A stretch of 50,695 nt of DNA, taken from Pyrinomonadaceae bacterium (GTDB lineage: Bacteria; Acidobacteriota; Blastocatellia; Pyrinomonadales; Pyrinomonadaceae). The number at the start of each line of letters is the position of its first letter. Position 1 is the stretch's first letter. The notes below the pieces were generated by a model. It had not been told where the DNA came from and did not search any database. It worked only from the letters and a program-made list of their open reading frames with translations. Shown in pieces: positions 1 to 8,494 of this stretch. The stretch spans positions 1-50,695 of the forward strand of contig JAICGZ010000008.1 of NCBI GenBank assembly GCA_025922875.1, read 5' to 3'. A program made the translations under genes and the position numbers.

Positions 1-1
1 C

Positions 2-604
2 GCGCAAGTCGCGAAGGAACGTGGCGAGTTCACGATCGACGACGTCACTAGCGCCATTCACGACAAAATGGTTCGTCGCCATCCGCACGTGTTCGGTGAC
101 GTCACTGCTGATGATGCCGCGACCGTCTTACTGAACTGGGAAACGATGAAGGCCGAGGAGCGGCGTGCGGCAGGAAAAACGGAAGCCACAGACACCTCGC
201 TGCTGGCCGGCGTTTCTTCGAAGGCGCCTGCGTTGATGGAAGCACATCAATTATCGACGAAAGCCGCTCGCGTTGGTTTCGATTGGAAATCAGTGGACGA
301 CATCTTCGATAAGTTACAGGAAGAGATCGAGGAACTGCGTACGGCAATCAAAGATCATTCAGACCTGAAGGACGAAGCAAATCATGCGCGAGTACGAGAA
401 GAGATTGGGGATCTACTTTTCGCCGCCACAAACATCGCGCGGCACATGCAGGTTGAGCCGGAGGCAGCTTTGAAGTTGACTAACCGGAAGTTTCGCCGGC
501 GCTTTGAATATATCGAAAGCGCACTGCACGCCCGCAGCCAGGCGTTTGATGCGACGTCAATTGATGAGTTGGAAGCGTTGTGGCAGGAAGCGAAAAAGAA
601 ATAG
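2..604 (+). CDS. mazG: MazG nucleoside triphosphate pyrophosphohydrolase (5' truncated by window edge)
   Basis: Hydrolyses nucleoside triphosphates to monophosphates and pyrophosphate in the cytoplasm, a house-cleaning and stress-modulating role. The reading frame is open from base 2, so the start lies upstream of the window; the first ATG (68) is internal. What is visible is the end of the first MazG domain, with the family motif RRHPHVFGD (residues 24-32 of the fragment), a linker, and the second MazG domain with the metal-binding pattern EEIEELRTAI...EEIGDLLFA. These match the C-terminal two thirds of two-domain MazG proteins. The stop codon lies inside the left arm of a 14-bp palindrome, so the repeat supplies the gene's end. 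The M48 gene that follows is convergent. Confidence 0.93.
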   Translation, partial: AQVAKERGEFTIDDVTSAIHDKMVRRHPHVFGDVTADDAATVLLNWETMKAEERRAAGKTEATDTSLLAGVSSKAPALMEAHQLSTKAARVGFDWKSVDDIFDKLQEEIEELRTAIKDHSDLKDEANHARVREEIGDLLFAATNIARHMQVEPEAALKLTNRKFRRRFEYIESALHARSQAFDATSIDELEALWQEAKKK

Positions 605-631
605 GTCCTATAGGACATATAGGACCTATTT
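599..631. repeat. Palindromic repeat, AGGTCC family, bidirectional terminator-like
   Basis: A perfect 14-bp inverted repeat, AAATAGGTCCTATA (599-612) and TATAGGACCTATTT (618-631), with a 5-nt loop. It lies between the convergent mazG and M48 genes and overlaps the mazG stop codon. A diverged copy lies at 44357-44394. It could end transcription in both directions, although there is no long T-run. Confidence 0.8.
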
Positions 632-645
632 CACAGCGTTCTCAA

Positions 646-2064
646 TCAATCGTTGATCCGCACGGACCGCAGAATATTCTGAAACGCACTCTCAAAGTTG
701 CGCTCGTTCTGCGGCACCACAGCGATCATGTAGAACAACTGCCCGCTGCGTAGTTGAGTAGTGATCAGGCGCACACTCTCTGCACGTCCTGTCGCTTGAT
801 TTCGATTGCTCAAGATCGACATCAGCGCCGTACGTCCGCCCATCGAGGTTCGCTGGTAACCACCACTCATGCGCAAGTTGCTGTTGACCTGCGCCAGACT
901 GTTTATCAGATCTTCAGTTGCACGCTGCAAATTGCGGTTGCCCGTCTGAGCTACACCGAAACTCGCACCGTGAGTGAAGACCGCCTGACCGTTGTACTGG
1001 CCGTAACCACCTTCCGGCACAAACCACACCGAATTTTGAGCGTTGATCTGCCGCCAGTTGCCCGGCACACTCACCTGCACGCCGCCATTGAAGATCGAGT
1101 AAGTCTGGTAACGATTCGATGGATACTCCACTCGTCCACTCGGCGGATTGTTTGGATAGTTACCGGTATTTTCACCAACCGGGTAGCGCTGACCACTGCG
1201 CTGGATCTCGGCCATCGTTGGAGCGCGCTGCATAACACCCAGTCTCTCCTGAATGCGAGCAAACTCGCGCGAGTCGCGCACGCCGGCGTTAACGCGAAGC
1301 AGCTGCGCTTCCCGGCTGATCCGCTCATAACGATCGCTGGGATTCGGGTGGCTGCTCAAAAATCCGCCGCTGCTACCTCCGCCCTGCTGTTGGATGGTAC
1401 GGAACATGTTCGCCAGATCGCGCGGATCGTAACCAGCGCGGGCCATGATCTGAGCACCGAGAATATCGGCTTCAGTTTCATATTCACGACTGAACTTCAG
1501 CAGGTAGACGGCAAACGGCGCCTGGGCCAGTTGGCCCACTCCAGGACCGCCCAATATCGTTCCGGCAATCCCTGCAATGCCGGCCAGCAGGCCGTACTTC
1601 TGTCCTTTACTCGCCTGGGCCGTACCATGTCTTAAAGCCACGTGACTGATCTCGTGGGCCATCACGCCTGCCATTTCACCTTCAGTGCGCGCGGCCTCGA
1701 TCATTCCGCGGTTGACGTACATTGGACCACCGGGAAGTGCGAACGCATTGATGTCTCGCGCATTGACTACCTTGAAATAATATTGAAATTCGGGATGTTG
1801 AAATTGAGACGGAATCGCACTGACCAGCCTGCGACCTACATCCTCAACATAGCTCTGTACTTCCTGGTCGCGAAGCAAGGGAAACTGTTGCTCAGCTTCC
1901 TGCGCCGCCTGGCGCCCAAGTTGAACGTCGTCCTGAATACTGTATTTGTTGCTGTGATACTTGATCTGCGTCTGCGCCAAAGCCGAGAAAGGCATGACGC
2001 TTATCGCTACGAGCGCTAGCCACGCAATCAGCGCCCGTCGCCTAATGACAAATGTACTTTTCAT
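646..2064 (-). CDS. Secreted M48 family zinc metalloprotease (BepA/LoiP-like)
   Basis: Periplasmic or envelope zinc metalloprotease of peptidase family M48; relatives such as BepA and YcaL work in outer-membrane protein quality control. The start at 2064 is preferred over 2100 because GGAGG lies 6 nt upstream and a signal peptide (about residues 8-30, ending FSALA) follows directly. HEISH at residues 137-141 gives two zinc ligands and the catalytic Glu; the downstream E-T-E-A-D (about 196-200) gives the third ligand. The approximately 145-residue C-terminal part is beta-rich and polar, not the TPR region of BepA, and I do not recognise it. It sits alone between a convergent mazG and a DUF4870-like gene on the same strand. 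Confidence 0.92.
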   Translation of the reverse strand: MKSTFVIRRRALIAWLALVAISVMPFSALAQTQIKYHSNKYSIQDDVQLGRQAAQEAEQQFPLLRDQEVQSYVEDVGRRLVSAIPSQFQHPEFQYYFKVVNARDINAFALPGGPMYVNRGMIEAARTEGEMAGVMAHEISHVALRHGTAQASKGQKYGLLAGIAGIAGTILGGPGVGQLAQAPFAVYLLKFSREYETEADILGAQIMARAGYDPRDLANMFRTIQQQGGGSSGGFLSSHPNPSDRYERISREAQLLRVNAGVRDSREFARIQERLGVMQRAPTMAEIQRSGQRYPVGENTGNYPNNPPSGRVEYPSNRYQTYSIFNGGVQVSVPGNWRQINAQNSVWFVPEGGYGQYNGQAVFTHGASFGVAQTGNRNLQRATEDLINSLAQVNSNLRMSGGYQRTSMGGRTALMSILSNRNQATGRAESVRLITTQLRSGQLFYMIAVVPQNERNFESAFQNILRSVRIND

Positions 2065-2221
2065 TGTGACCTCCACGAAACCACTTTTTCCGGGATCCAT
2101 GCACCAAAACGCAACAGGTTACACCTGCTGAGACCGGTTTCACTTCGTGATATCGCCGAATTTAGCCCGACTAACCGACCTGCGGGTCAATTATGCAATG
2201 AAAATGCCAAGAGCCGCAGAT

Positions 2222-2917
2222 TCACCCCTGATTGCGAGGATCGATGTGTTCGTTAAACCATTGGGCAGGCTCGGCCAGCGGGGCGATTCGATGGGGCTCG
2301 CCCTTCCATACACGAATCATCGAGATAATCAGGAATATAAAGGCCGCTAATTTGAAGATAGTACCACCCAGCGAACTGTCGGTAATCGTGTTGATCACCC
2401 CAAACACTGTGTGAACGATGAGAATAGCGATATGAAGAGCTAAAGCCTGAGACGCATGAAAACGCACCTTAACTTCTTTGCGCGGAACGAGGAACAACTC
2501 CAGCAGCGAGAACACCAGGCCGATGTAAAACGGAGCGTAAGGCATCATCACCGCCCACTTCTCAGGTACACCCATTCCTAATATGGGCCGTGATGTGGGA
2601 GCGGTGCTGACCGGAGCTTGATAGATGTTTTGTCCTGCCGGATATTTCGCCGGCGGCGAGTAAGTTGGAGGAACAAATACGGACGGATACGGAGCCTCGA
2701 GCGGCGGATTCTCATAACGACGAGTGGGCGCTTCAGAGTACACATTCTTGCGCGCATCCTCGTTAGCAGAATTTGCTACTTCGCGAGTTGCGCCACCCAC
2801 TTGTTGTGTAGTGCGATCGCCTCCTGAACCTCCTGACTCGCCCCAGGCTTCCTCCGCCTTGCGCTCAACGTCCGGGTCGAGAGGATTCGTGTCGTATTTG
2901 CTCTTCTTCGTCTCCAT
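2222..2917 (-). CDS. DUF4870-like membrane protein with long disordered N-terminus
   Basis: The first 115 or so residues are polar, proline- and glycine-rich and probably disordered. The C-terminal half has three hydrophobic segments around V-R-F-H-A-S-Q-A and a closing I-R-V-W-K-G-E motif, which is the pattern of DUF4870 membrane proteins; their function is unknown. The start METKKSK (2917) is chosen because the longer frame would begin in the palindromic repeat just upstream (2952-2991). No strong ribosome binding site is visible, so the start is uncertain. Family assignment rests on motif resemblance only. Confidence 0.7.
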   Translation of the reverse strand: METKKSKYDTNPLDPDVERKAEEAWGESGGSGGDRTTQQVGGATREVANSANEDARKNVYSEAPTRRYENPPLEAPYPSVFVPPTYSPPAKYPAGQNIYQAPVSTAPTSRPILGMGVPEKWAVMMPYAPFYIGLVFSLLELFLVPRKEVKVRFHASQALALHIAILIVHTVFGVINTITDSSLGGTIFKLAAFIFLIISMIRVWKGEPHRIAPLAEPAQWFNEHIDPRNQG

Positions 2918-2951
2918 CAGCACGCCGCAAAACACAAACGATTTAAATCCA

Positions 2952-2991
2952 TCCACAGATTTCACGGATTTCTTTCTGTGTAATCTGTGGA
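2952..2991. repeat. Palindromic repeat, CACGGATTACACGGA family (imperfect)
   Basis: TCCACAGATTTCACGGA (2952-2968) faces TCTGTGTAATCTGTGGA (2975-2991): an imperfect inverted repeat between two minus-strand genes. Related arms lie at 5254-5270, 7886-7902 and 37077-37126. Confidence 0.7.
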
Positions 2992-3004
2992 CGGCGTTTT
3001 AATC

Positions 3005-3427
3005 TTACTCGTCTGTGATCTCATACTCAACCTGTTGCCATCGCTGCTCACGCTCAGAAATTGAAAACGCCTTGATCACGGCCTCCATGCCGCCGATACC
3101 GATGATGAGGTACTTAGCTGAAGGATAGTACGCGAGCCTCACGTCGGTTTCAGATGGACTCGGATCTGAGGAGCGTGGGTGGGAATGATAGATGGCGAGC
3201 AGACCTTCCCCGCGCTCGCGCATTTGTCTCTGCGCGGCAAACAGATCTTCAGGCGCGGCTTCGTAGCCTAATTCGGGATTTGGGGTGACGTTGCGAAGAC
3301 GATAAAGACTCGCTGCGCGGGTTTCGGAAACTCCACCGATCAGTCCGCAGCATTCCTCCGGGGCGGTTTCGCGAGCATGGGCGATCATCGCCTCCAGATG
3401 TTCGCGACGGAGTTGAATCGGCGGCAT
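3005..3427 (-). CDS. JAMM/MPN+ (Mov34) family metalloprotease
   Basis: Predicted zinc-dependent isopeptidase or peptidase of the JAMM family; bacterial relatives process the C-terminus of ubiquitin-like sulfur carrier proteins (Mec+ type). Visible motifs are P-E-E-C-C-G-L near residue 25, containing the catalytic Glu as E-x-x-G, and YHSHP followed by S-E-T-D around residue 85-100, giving H-x-H and S-x-x-D. The distance between the His pair and the Asp is 11 residues, whereas 10 is common; this may be a one-residue loop insertion. The ATG at 3427 begins 2 nt after the aspS stop, so translation is probably coupled; a TTG at 3433 overlaps the aspS stop and is possible. No ThiS/MoaD-like carrier protein is next to it, so the substrate is unknown. 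Confidence 0.85.
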   Translation of the reverse strand: MPPIQLRREHLEAMIAHARETAPEECCGLIGGVSETRAASLYRLRNVTPNPELGYEAAPEDLFAAQRQMRERGEGLLAIYHSHPRSSDPSPSETDVRLAYYPSAKYLIIGIGGMEAVIKAFSISEREQRWQQVEYEITDE

Positions 3428-3429
3428 GG

Positions 3430-5238
3430 TCAATCTTCAATCACTCGAAGATGCAGTTCTTCCAACTGTTTTGGATCTACCTCTCCAGGAGCATCGATCA
3501 TCAGGTCCGCGGCTGAAGCCGTCTTTGGAAATGCAATGACATCGCGCATGTTGTCGGTGCCCGCCAGGACCATCATCAGTCGATCGATCCCCGGGGCGAT
3601 ACCACCGTGAGGCGGCGTGCCGTACTCGAGTGCGTCAAGGAAGAAGCCAAACCTCTCGCGAGCTTCTTCAGTGGTCATGCCGAGCGCTTTGAAAACCAGA
3701 CGCTGCACATCGCGGCGATGAATACGAATGGATCCGCTCGCCATCTCCACTCCGTTGATCACCGGATCGTAAGCTTTCGTTCTGATCTGGCCCAGCAGAT
3801 TTGTTTCGCCACCTTCAACCGCTCGTTGCAGTAACTGTAGATCTTCGTCGACTGGAGATGTGAACGGGTGGTGCATCGAATAGTAGCGGCCGTCTTCTTC
3901 GTGAAACTCGAACATCGGAAAGTCAGTTACCCAAAGCGGCGCGTAAACATTTGCCGGGATCAGGTTCTCTCTTTTGGCGACCTCATTTCGCAATGCACCT
4001 AAGCTTGCAGCAACTACCTTCGGCTTACCCGAAACGATCAGAACGGCGTCGCCTTTTTGCGCACCCGCAACACTCGCGATCCTGCCGACTACATCACCAC
4101 CGAGCGCTTTCAGCAGCGACGATGAGATCTCGTCGCCCAACTTGATCCACGCGAGTGCTCCGGCGCCATAACGTTTTGCAAACTCCTGTAAGTCATCAAG
4201 AACCTTGCGCGAAAGATTTGCGCCGCCCGGCACGACTATTCCCTTGACCTGTCCACCGGAGCTCAATGCCGAAGCAAACGGAGGAAATTCGGTGCCCTCG
4301 ACAGCTTGTGCTAAATCCCGCAACTCGATGTTTTCTATTCGCAGGTCAGGTTTGTCAGAGCCGAAGCGACTCATGACTTCAGCGAAAGTGAAACGCGGAA
4401 ACGGCGTTGGCAGATCGACGTCGATGAGTTTGAAAACAGACGCGAATAGTCCTTCGATCAACGCGTAAACCTGATCGAGTGTCGCGAAGCTCATCTCGAC
4501 GTCGAGTTGCGTGAACTCCGGCTGGCGGTCAGCGCGCAGGTCTTCGTCACGGAAGCAGTGTGCGATCTGGAAGTACTTGTCCAAACCACCAATCATGCAC
4601 AACTGTTTGAAGAGTTGCGGCGATTGCGGCAGGGCGAAAAACTTCCCTGGAAAAATGCGTGATGGAACGATGTAGTCACGCGCGCCTTCCGGTGTCGATT
4701 TGATCAGGATCGGCGTTTCGATTTCACTGAAACCCTGCGCGGTCATGTAACGACGAATCTCGTTGAGAACTCGATGGCGAAGATGCAGGTTCGCCTGTAA
4801 CTGCGGGCGGCGCAAATCCAGATAGCGATACTTCAGACGAAGATCTTCGCTCGCGAGCGCATCCGGTGACGCGTCGAGTTGAAACGGTGGAGTGCGCGCA
4901 TCGTTGAGCATCAACAACTGTCGCGCGTGCACTTCAACATCGCCCGTAGCCAGTTTTGTGTTTCGCGTGTTCTCCGCGCGCGCGACCACTGTGCCCGTAA
5001 CGGCGATTACGTATTCGCCGCGAAGTTCCTTGGCTCGCGCATGCGCTTCGGGTGCGTCTTCCGCGTTGAATACGACTTGAGTGATACCCGCGCGATCGCG
5101 CAGATCGATAAACGTGAGCTCGCCAAAGTCACGACGCTTCGCCACCCAACCCATCAAAACCACCTCCCGCCCGATGTCAGACGGACGGAGGTCCCCGCAC
5201 GAATGTGTTCGTTCCAAATTTCCGAGGTTATCCAGCAT
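3430..5238 (-). CDS. aspS: Aspartyl-tRNA synthetase
   Basis: Cytoplasmic class IIb synthetase that charges tRNA-Asp with aspartate. It has a full-length bacterial-type arrangement (602 residues): an N-terminal OB-fold anticodon-binding domain (G-W-V-A-K-R-R-D-F-G at about 31-40), the catalytic core with motif 2 (FRDEDLRADRQPEFTQ at about 225), an inserted GAD domain, and motif 3 (G-I-A-P-G-I-D-R near 550). Whether it is discriminating or also charges tRNA-Asn cannot be told from the sequence. It precedes the JAMM gene with almost no gap. A repeat arm of the CACGGATTACACGGA family lies just upstream of the start. Confidence 0.97.
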   Translation of the reverse strand: MLDNLGNLERTHSCGDLRPSDIGREVVLMGWVAKRRDFGELTFIDLRDRAGITQVVFNAEDAPEAHARAKELRGEYVIAVTGTVVARAENTRNTKLATGDVEVHARQLLMLNDARTPPFQLDASPDALASEDLRLKYRYLDLRRPQLQANLHLRHRVLNEIRRYMTAQGFSEIETPILIKSTPEGARDYIVPSRIFPGKFFALPQSPQLFKQLCMIGGLDKYFQIAHCFRDEDLRADRQPEFTQLDVEMSFATLDQVYALIEGLFASVFKLIDVDLPTPFPRFTFAEVMSRFGSDKPDLRIENIELRDLAQAVEGTEFPPFASALSSGGQVKGIVVPGGANLSRKVLDDLQEFAKRYGAGALAWIKLGDEISSSLLKALGGDVVGRIASVAGAQKGDAVLIVSGKPKVVAASLGALRNEVAKRENLIPANVYAPLWVTDFPMFEFHEEDGRYYSMHHPFTSPVDEDLQLLQRAVEGGETNLLGQIRTKAYDPVINGVEMASGSIRIHRRDVQRLVFKALGMTTEEARERFGFFLDALEYGTPPHGGIAPGIDRLMMVLAGTDNMRDVIAFPKTASAADLMIDAPGEVDPKQLEELHLRVIED

Positions 5239-5253
5239 TTAACAATCCATGTT

Positions 5254-5270
5254 ATCCGTGTAATCCGCGG
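5254..5270. repeat. Single repeat arm, CACGGATTACACGGA family
   Basis: ATCCGTGTAATCCGCGG between the end of the DinB-like gene and the start of aspS. It matches one arm of the palindromes at 2952-2991 and 37077-37126; no clear second arm is present. Confidence 0.6.
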
Positions 5271-5271
5271 C

Positions 5272-5883
5272 CTATTTCGTGCTCTCGGAAAAACCTGCCG
5301 CCGCGTCGAACTGTTTTTCTCGATCCGCGACACCACCTTTGACGGGTTTGTTAACCAGGTACGCATTAAAATCCGCAGATCGGTTTCGCGGAATACTCAG
5401 CGATTTCCACTCAGCCGATCGAAAGTGCTTCGCCAAGAAGACGATTTGACCAATGTGATAGGCGTAGTGCGTCATTTGACGATTGATCGCCTGCACTACC
5501 GTGTGTTCTTCACCGCGAATCGTGATCTTCTTTTCAAAATCTTCGGGACGCAAAGGTTCCAGTGCGTCGAAGACGGACTTCCAGCCGCGCTCCCAGTAAG
5601 CGAGCATGTCATCTTTACTGGTGTTGGGTCCAATTACAAACTCCATATCGCGATTACGGTTCGGCTTCTCGCCGTCGGAGGTTAGAAAGTCAGTCCAACG
5701 TGAAAGCATGTTCCCGGCCATGTGTTTCATCACGACAGCAACACTGTTGGCCTCTTCGTCGAGAGTTACAAAAAATTCTTCGTCTTTCAATTGCGCGATG
5801 GCTTTATCGGCTAGCTTCTTGTAAGCCCTGAACGACGACAGCGCATCCTCGAAGTAGTTTTGCACTATAGCTTCAGCAGACAT
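5272..5883 (-). CDS. DinB/DUF1572-like four-helix protein
   Basis: A 203-residue protein of the DinB/YfiT superfamily, four-helix bundles that bind a divalent metal through three histidines. Some members are thiol-dependent transferases (bacillithiol or mycothiol); the substrate here is unknown. Candidate ligands are H54 (in V-M-K-H-M), H139 and H143 (in T-H-Y-A-Y-H-I-G-Q), the family pattern. The start at 5883 (MSAEA) is preferred: the extra 17 residues of the longest frame (R-K-G-A-K-A-Q-R-K) are a translation of the GCGCAAAG repeat, not protein. It lies 1 nt downstream of the hisS stop, so it is probably co-transcribed and translationally coupled with hisS. Confidence 0.85.
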   Translation of the reverse strand: MSAEAIVQNYFEDALSSFRAYKKLADKAIAQLKDEEFFVTLDEEANSVAVVMKHMAGNMLSRWTDFLTSDGEKPNRNRDMEFVIGPNTSKDDMLAYWERGWKSVFDALEPLRPEDFEKKITIRGEEHTVVQAINRQMTHYAYHIGQIVFLAKHFRSAEWKSLSIPRNRSADFNAYLVNKPVKGGVADREKQFDAAAGFSESTK

Positions 5884-5884
5884 G

Positions 5885-7297
5885 TCAGTTTTCCTTTGCG
5901 CCTTTGCGCCTTTGCGCGAGAAAGTCTTTCGCAAAATTCACCAGCTCATTGCGCGTCACGGCGCGTTGTTCTCCACTTTGCATGTCCTTCAACGCTACCT
6001 GGCCTCGTGCAACCTCCTCTTCACCCAGAACCGCGACAAACGGAACGCCCAGCGCACCCGCATATTTAAACTGCTTACCGAGCTTATCAGCCTCGGGATA
6101 CAAATCAACTCGTAAACCCGCCGCGCGTAACTCCTGCGCCAACGCCATAGACTGCGACATAGAATCTTTATTCCATATCGCCACCATTACATCTGCCGGC
6201 GAAGAACTGAGCCTTGCGGGAAACATGTCCTTCTCGCTCATCACCACGAGAATTCGTTCGAGTCCCAGCGAGAAACCGCACGCGGGAATGTCCTGGCCCA
6301 AAAACATTCCCACTAAGTTGTCGTAACGCCCGCCGCCACCAAGGCTGCCGGAAAGATCCTTCACATTGATCTCCATAATCGCGCCGGTGTAATAGGAAAG
6401 TCCACGCGCGAGACTCGGATCGATCTTTATCCGATGAGAGATTCCAGCCGCCTCAGCAAAGTCCAGGATCGACTGCAATTCATCTACACCTTCAGCTCCT
6501 AATTCATTCGCACCCACGAATTCAACGATGCGACCGAGCACTGCCCTGTTTAATGCCTGCTGTGGGTTGTCTTCAGCGGCAATCTCAGCGGCGCGTTCCA
6601 GCGAAGTCAGCACTGAAAAGAAATTCAGCAATCGATCGCCGGCCACTCCTTCAACGCCGCGCGACGCAAACTCCTTTTTCACACCTTCGCTTCCGATCTT
6701 GTCCAACTTATCCAGCGCGACGAGCGCTGCCTCATGCTTATCCAAAGCGACCCCGGCGACCGCGAGTATCCCGGTCAACGCCTTTCTGTGATTAAGTCGT
6801 ACACAAAAATCGCTGAAACCAAGCTTCACTAAAACCTCACTGGCCGCCGCGCAAATCTCTGCTTCAACCACCATCGACCGTGAACCGAGCACGTCGACGT
6901 CGCACTGGTAAAACTCTCTAAACCTGCCGCGCGCCGGACGATCCGCACGCCATACCGGCTGTATTTGATAACGTTTGAAAAACTTCGGTAGCTTGTCGCG
7001 ATACTCTGCAACCACACGCGCAAGCGGCACCGTCAAGTCGTAACGCAGCGCGAGATCGGCTTCACCAGTTCCTTCGTGTACACCGCGCTTCAGTATTTTG
7101 AAGATCAGTTGATTACCTTCTTCGCCATACTTCCCCATCAGCGTTTCGATATTTTCCGCGGCCGGTGTTTCGAGCGGCTCAAAACCATAGCGCTCATACA
7201 CGTCTTTGATCACACCGATCACGTATTCGCGTTTGCGAACGTCTTCGGGTAGAAAGTCGCGCATGCCGCGCGCTGGTTGCGTCTTCGCTGAAGGCAT
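5885..7297 (-). CDS. hisS: Histidyl-tRNA synthetase
   Basis: Class II synthetase charging tRNA-His. Visible are R-G-M-R-D-F-L-P at the N-terminus, motif 1 and the ALRYDLTVPLAR stretch (about residue 85), motif 2 with R-A-D-R-P-A-R-G-R-F-R-E-F-Y-Q (about 120), and the HisA-type loop S-L-A-R-G-L-S-Y-Y-T-G (about 305). A C-terminal anticodon-binding domain follows. At 470 residues it is longer than the E. coli enzyme (424). The last 13 or so codons (A-Q-R-R-K-G-A-K-E-N) are encoded by a copy of the dispersed GCGCAAAG repeat, which also supplies sequence up to the stop, so the natural C-terminus has been replaced or extended by the repeat. Confidence 0.96.
   Translation of the reverse strand: MPSAKTQPARGMRDFLPEDVRKREYVIGVIKDVYERYGFEPLETPAAENIETLMGKYGEEGNQLIFKILKRGVHEGTGEADLALRYDLTVPLARVVAEYRDKLPKFFKRYQIQPVWRADRPARGRFREFYQCDVDVLGSRSMVVEAEICAAASEVLVKLGFSDFCVRLNHRKALTGILAVAGVALDKHEAALVALDKLDKIGSEGVKKEFASRGVEGVAGDRLLNFFSVLTSLERAAEIAAEDNPQQALNRAVLGRIVEFVGANELGAEGVDELQSILDFAEAAGISHRIKIDPSLARGLSYYTGAIMEINVKDLSGSLGGGGRYDNLVGMFLGQDIPACGFSLGLERILVVMSEKDMFPARLSSSPADVMVAIWNKDSMSQSMALAQELRAAGLRVDLYPEADKLGKQFKYAGALGVPFVAVLGEEEVARGQVALKDMQSGEQRAVTRNELVNFAKDFLAQRRKGAKEN
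5896..5920. repeat. GCGCAAAG-family repeat inside the 3' end of hisS
   Basis: Three tandem GCGCCTTT units followed by GCGCGAG. The same unit occurs at 7314-7342, 26366-26433, 41682-41795 and 48582-48656. Here it is read through as the last codons of hisS. Confidence 0.8.
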
Positions 7298-7313
7298 TTC
7301 AGTTTGTGGTTTT

Positions 7314-7342
7314 CTTTGCGGTCTTTGCGCCTTTGCGGGAAA
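7314..7342. repeat. GCGCAAAG-family repeat between gamma-CA gene and hisS
   Basis: CTTTGCGGTCTTTGCGCC and following bases in the 50-bp gap upstream of the hisS start: a single arm without a clear inverted partner. Confidence 0.7.
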
Positions 7343-7347
7343 CTCTC

Positions 7348-7860
7348 TTACATTGCTTCTCGATACTCCCTCGTGTACTCAACATAGTTCTTCCAAAACA
7401 CTTCGAGGCTCGCAACCTCTTCATCACTCAGCGGACGTTTTACTCGCGCAGGAAATCCCATCACCAGCGATCTCGGCGGGATGATCGTGCCGGGACTCAG
7501 CAGCGAACCGGCAGCCACCAACGACATCTCCCCGACGCGTACATCGTCGAGCAGAATCGAACCAATACCGATCAAGGATCCACGTTCGACGTAGCACCCA
7601 TGCAAAGTAACACTATGGCCCACCGTTACTTCTGCCTCGAGAATCGTCGGGTGCGTTCCATTTCGAACGTGAATTACAGAATTGTCCTGAACGTTTGACC
7701 GATCGCCGATGCGAATAAAATGAATGTCGCCACGAACGGTGGAGTTGCACCAGATTGAAGCTTCTTCGCCAAGATGTACGTCGCCGATTACTTGAGCGCT
7801 GGGTTCCACATACGCGGTTGGGTGAATCTGCGGGTGAACCCCACGAAACGGTCTAATCAT
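7348..7860 (-). CDS. Gamma-carbonic anhydrase-like left-handed beta-helix protein
   Basis: A 170-residue hexapeptide-repeat protein of the gamma-carbonic anhydrase / YrdA-PaaY family, which form trimers with metal sites between subunits. Repeats of the type [LIV]-G-x-x-x-x run through residues 15-145. Candidate metal ligands are the His in N-S-V-I-H-V (about 64) and the two His in V-G-H-S-V-T-L-H-G-C (about 81 and 86). Many family members lack measurable carbonic anhydrase activity, so the enzymatic role is open. It lies upstream of hisS on the same strand; a repeat arm separates it from the divergent secreted-protein gene. Confidence 0.9.
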   Translation of the reverse strand: MIRPFRGVHPQIHPTAYVEPSAQVIGDVHLGEEASIWCNSTVRGDIHFIRIGDRSNVQDNSVIHVRNGTHPTILEAEVTVGHSVTLHGCYVERGSLIGIGSILLDDVRVGEMSLVAAGSLLSPGTIIPPRSLVMGFPARVKRPLSDEEVASLEVFWKNYVEYTREYREAM

Positions 7861-7885
7861 GATTTTGGCGAGATAGTAACATAAG

Positions 7886-7902
7886 CCGCAGATTACACGG
7901 AT
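7886..7902. repeat. Single repeat arm, CACGGATTACACGGA family
   Basis: CCGCAGATTACACGGAT in the 61-bp gap between the divergent gamma-carbonic-anhydrase and secreted-protein genes. It matches the arms at 2952 and 37077. Confidence 0.6.
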
Positions 7903-7921
7903 TTCATGCTAAATTGACTTC

Positions 7922-8494
7922 GTGACTCGACGCGTACTTTTTCTTTTAGTGGCCCTCGTGTCGACGTCCTGCACGGGCTCGCTGTTCAAGGTCAAACCTG
8001 TTACCGACTTGCCGCCGCTTCCCGCAAACTCGCGCAGCGCGGACGCGGGCGGCGTGACTATTCGAGTCGCGCCTTTGCTCACGGACGAAGAGAGCCAGGA
8101 ACTTTTCGAAGCGAATCTCCCGCTCAGCGGCGTGCTGGCGGTTCGTGTTGAATTAGCTTTTCAGAGCGGCGTTCCGGTGGAGGTGAAGCGCGCGCGGTTT
8201 CGTTTGCGAGATGGTCAAAATAAGGAGTGGAAACTGCTTTCGCCTAAAAGTGCTATTTCTCGAATCATGAAGGCAAACGGAGTCTTTCTCTACAATCCAA
8301 ACTCGCGTAAGCAATTCGAAAAAGAGTTTAGCGCCTATGCAATCGATCTCAAGACACCGCTCTCGTCCAGCGACACGCGCCGCCAGGGCTTTCTCTTTTT
8401 CCAAACTCCTGATAAACAGCCCGTGCAATCAGGCCAGCAATTAACGCTTACCGTCGAGCGACTGCCTCAACCAGCAACAATCACAATCAATTAG
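7922..8494 (+). CDS. Secreted or lipid-anchored hypothetical protein
   Basis: A 190-residue protein that begins with GTG at 7922 and has an N-terminal signal (R-R-V-L-F-L-L-V-A-L-V-S-T-S-C). The Cys at 17 could be a lipidation site, but S-T-S-C lacks the usual Leu at -3, so ordinary secretion is also possible. The mature part is polar and predicted beta-rich, with no domain I recognise. No in-frame ATG offers a better start and the ribosome binding site is weak. A strong hairpin follows the stop codon immediately. It stands alone between divergent and convergent neighbours. Confidence 0.75.
   Translation: MTRRVLFLLVALVSTSCTGSLFKVKPVTDLPPLPANSRSADAGGVTIRVAPLLTDEESQELFEANLPLSGVLAVRVELAFQSGVPVEVKRARFRLRDGQNKEWKLLSPKSAISRIMKANGVFLYNPNSRKQFEKEFSAYAIDLKTPLSSSDTRRQGFLFFQTPDKQPVQSGQQLTLTVERLPQPATITIN

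Noticed and set aside
754-1635. Long plus-strand frame (293 codons) opposite the M48 gene
   Set aside because: Antisense shadow of a well-supported gene; composition and lack of a recognisable domain do not support it.
4879-5685. Plus-strand frame of 268 codons opposite aspS and the DinB-like gene
   Set aside because: Overlaps two clear genes on the other strand and shows no family motif.
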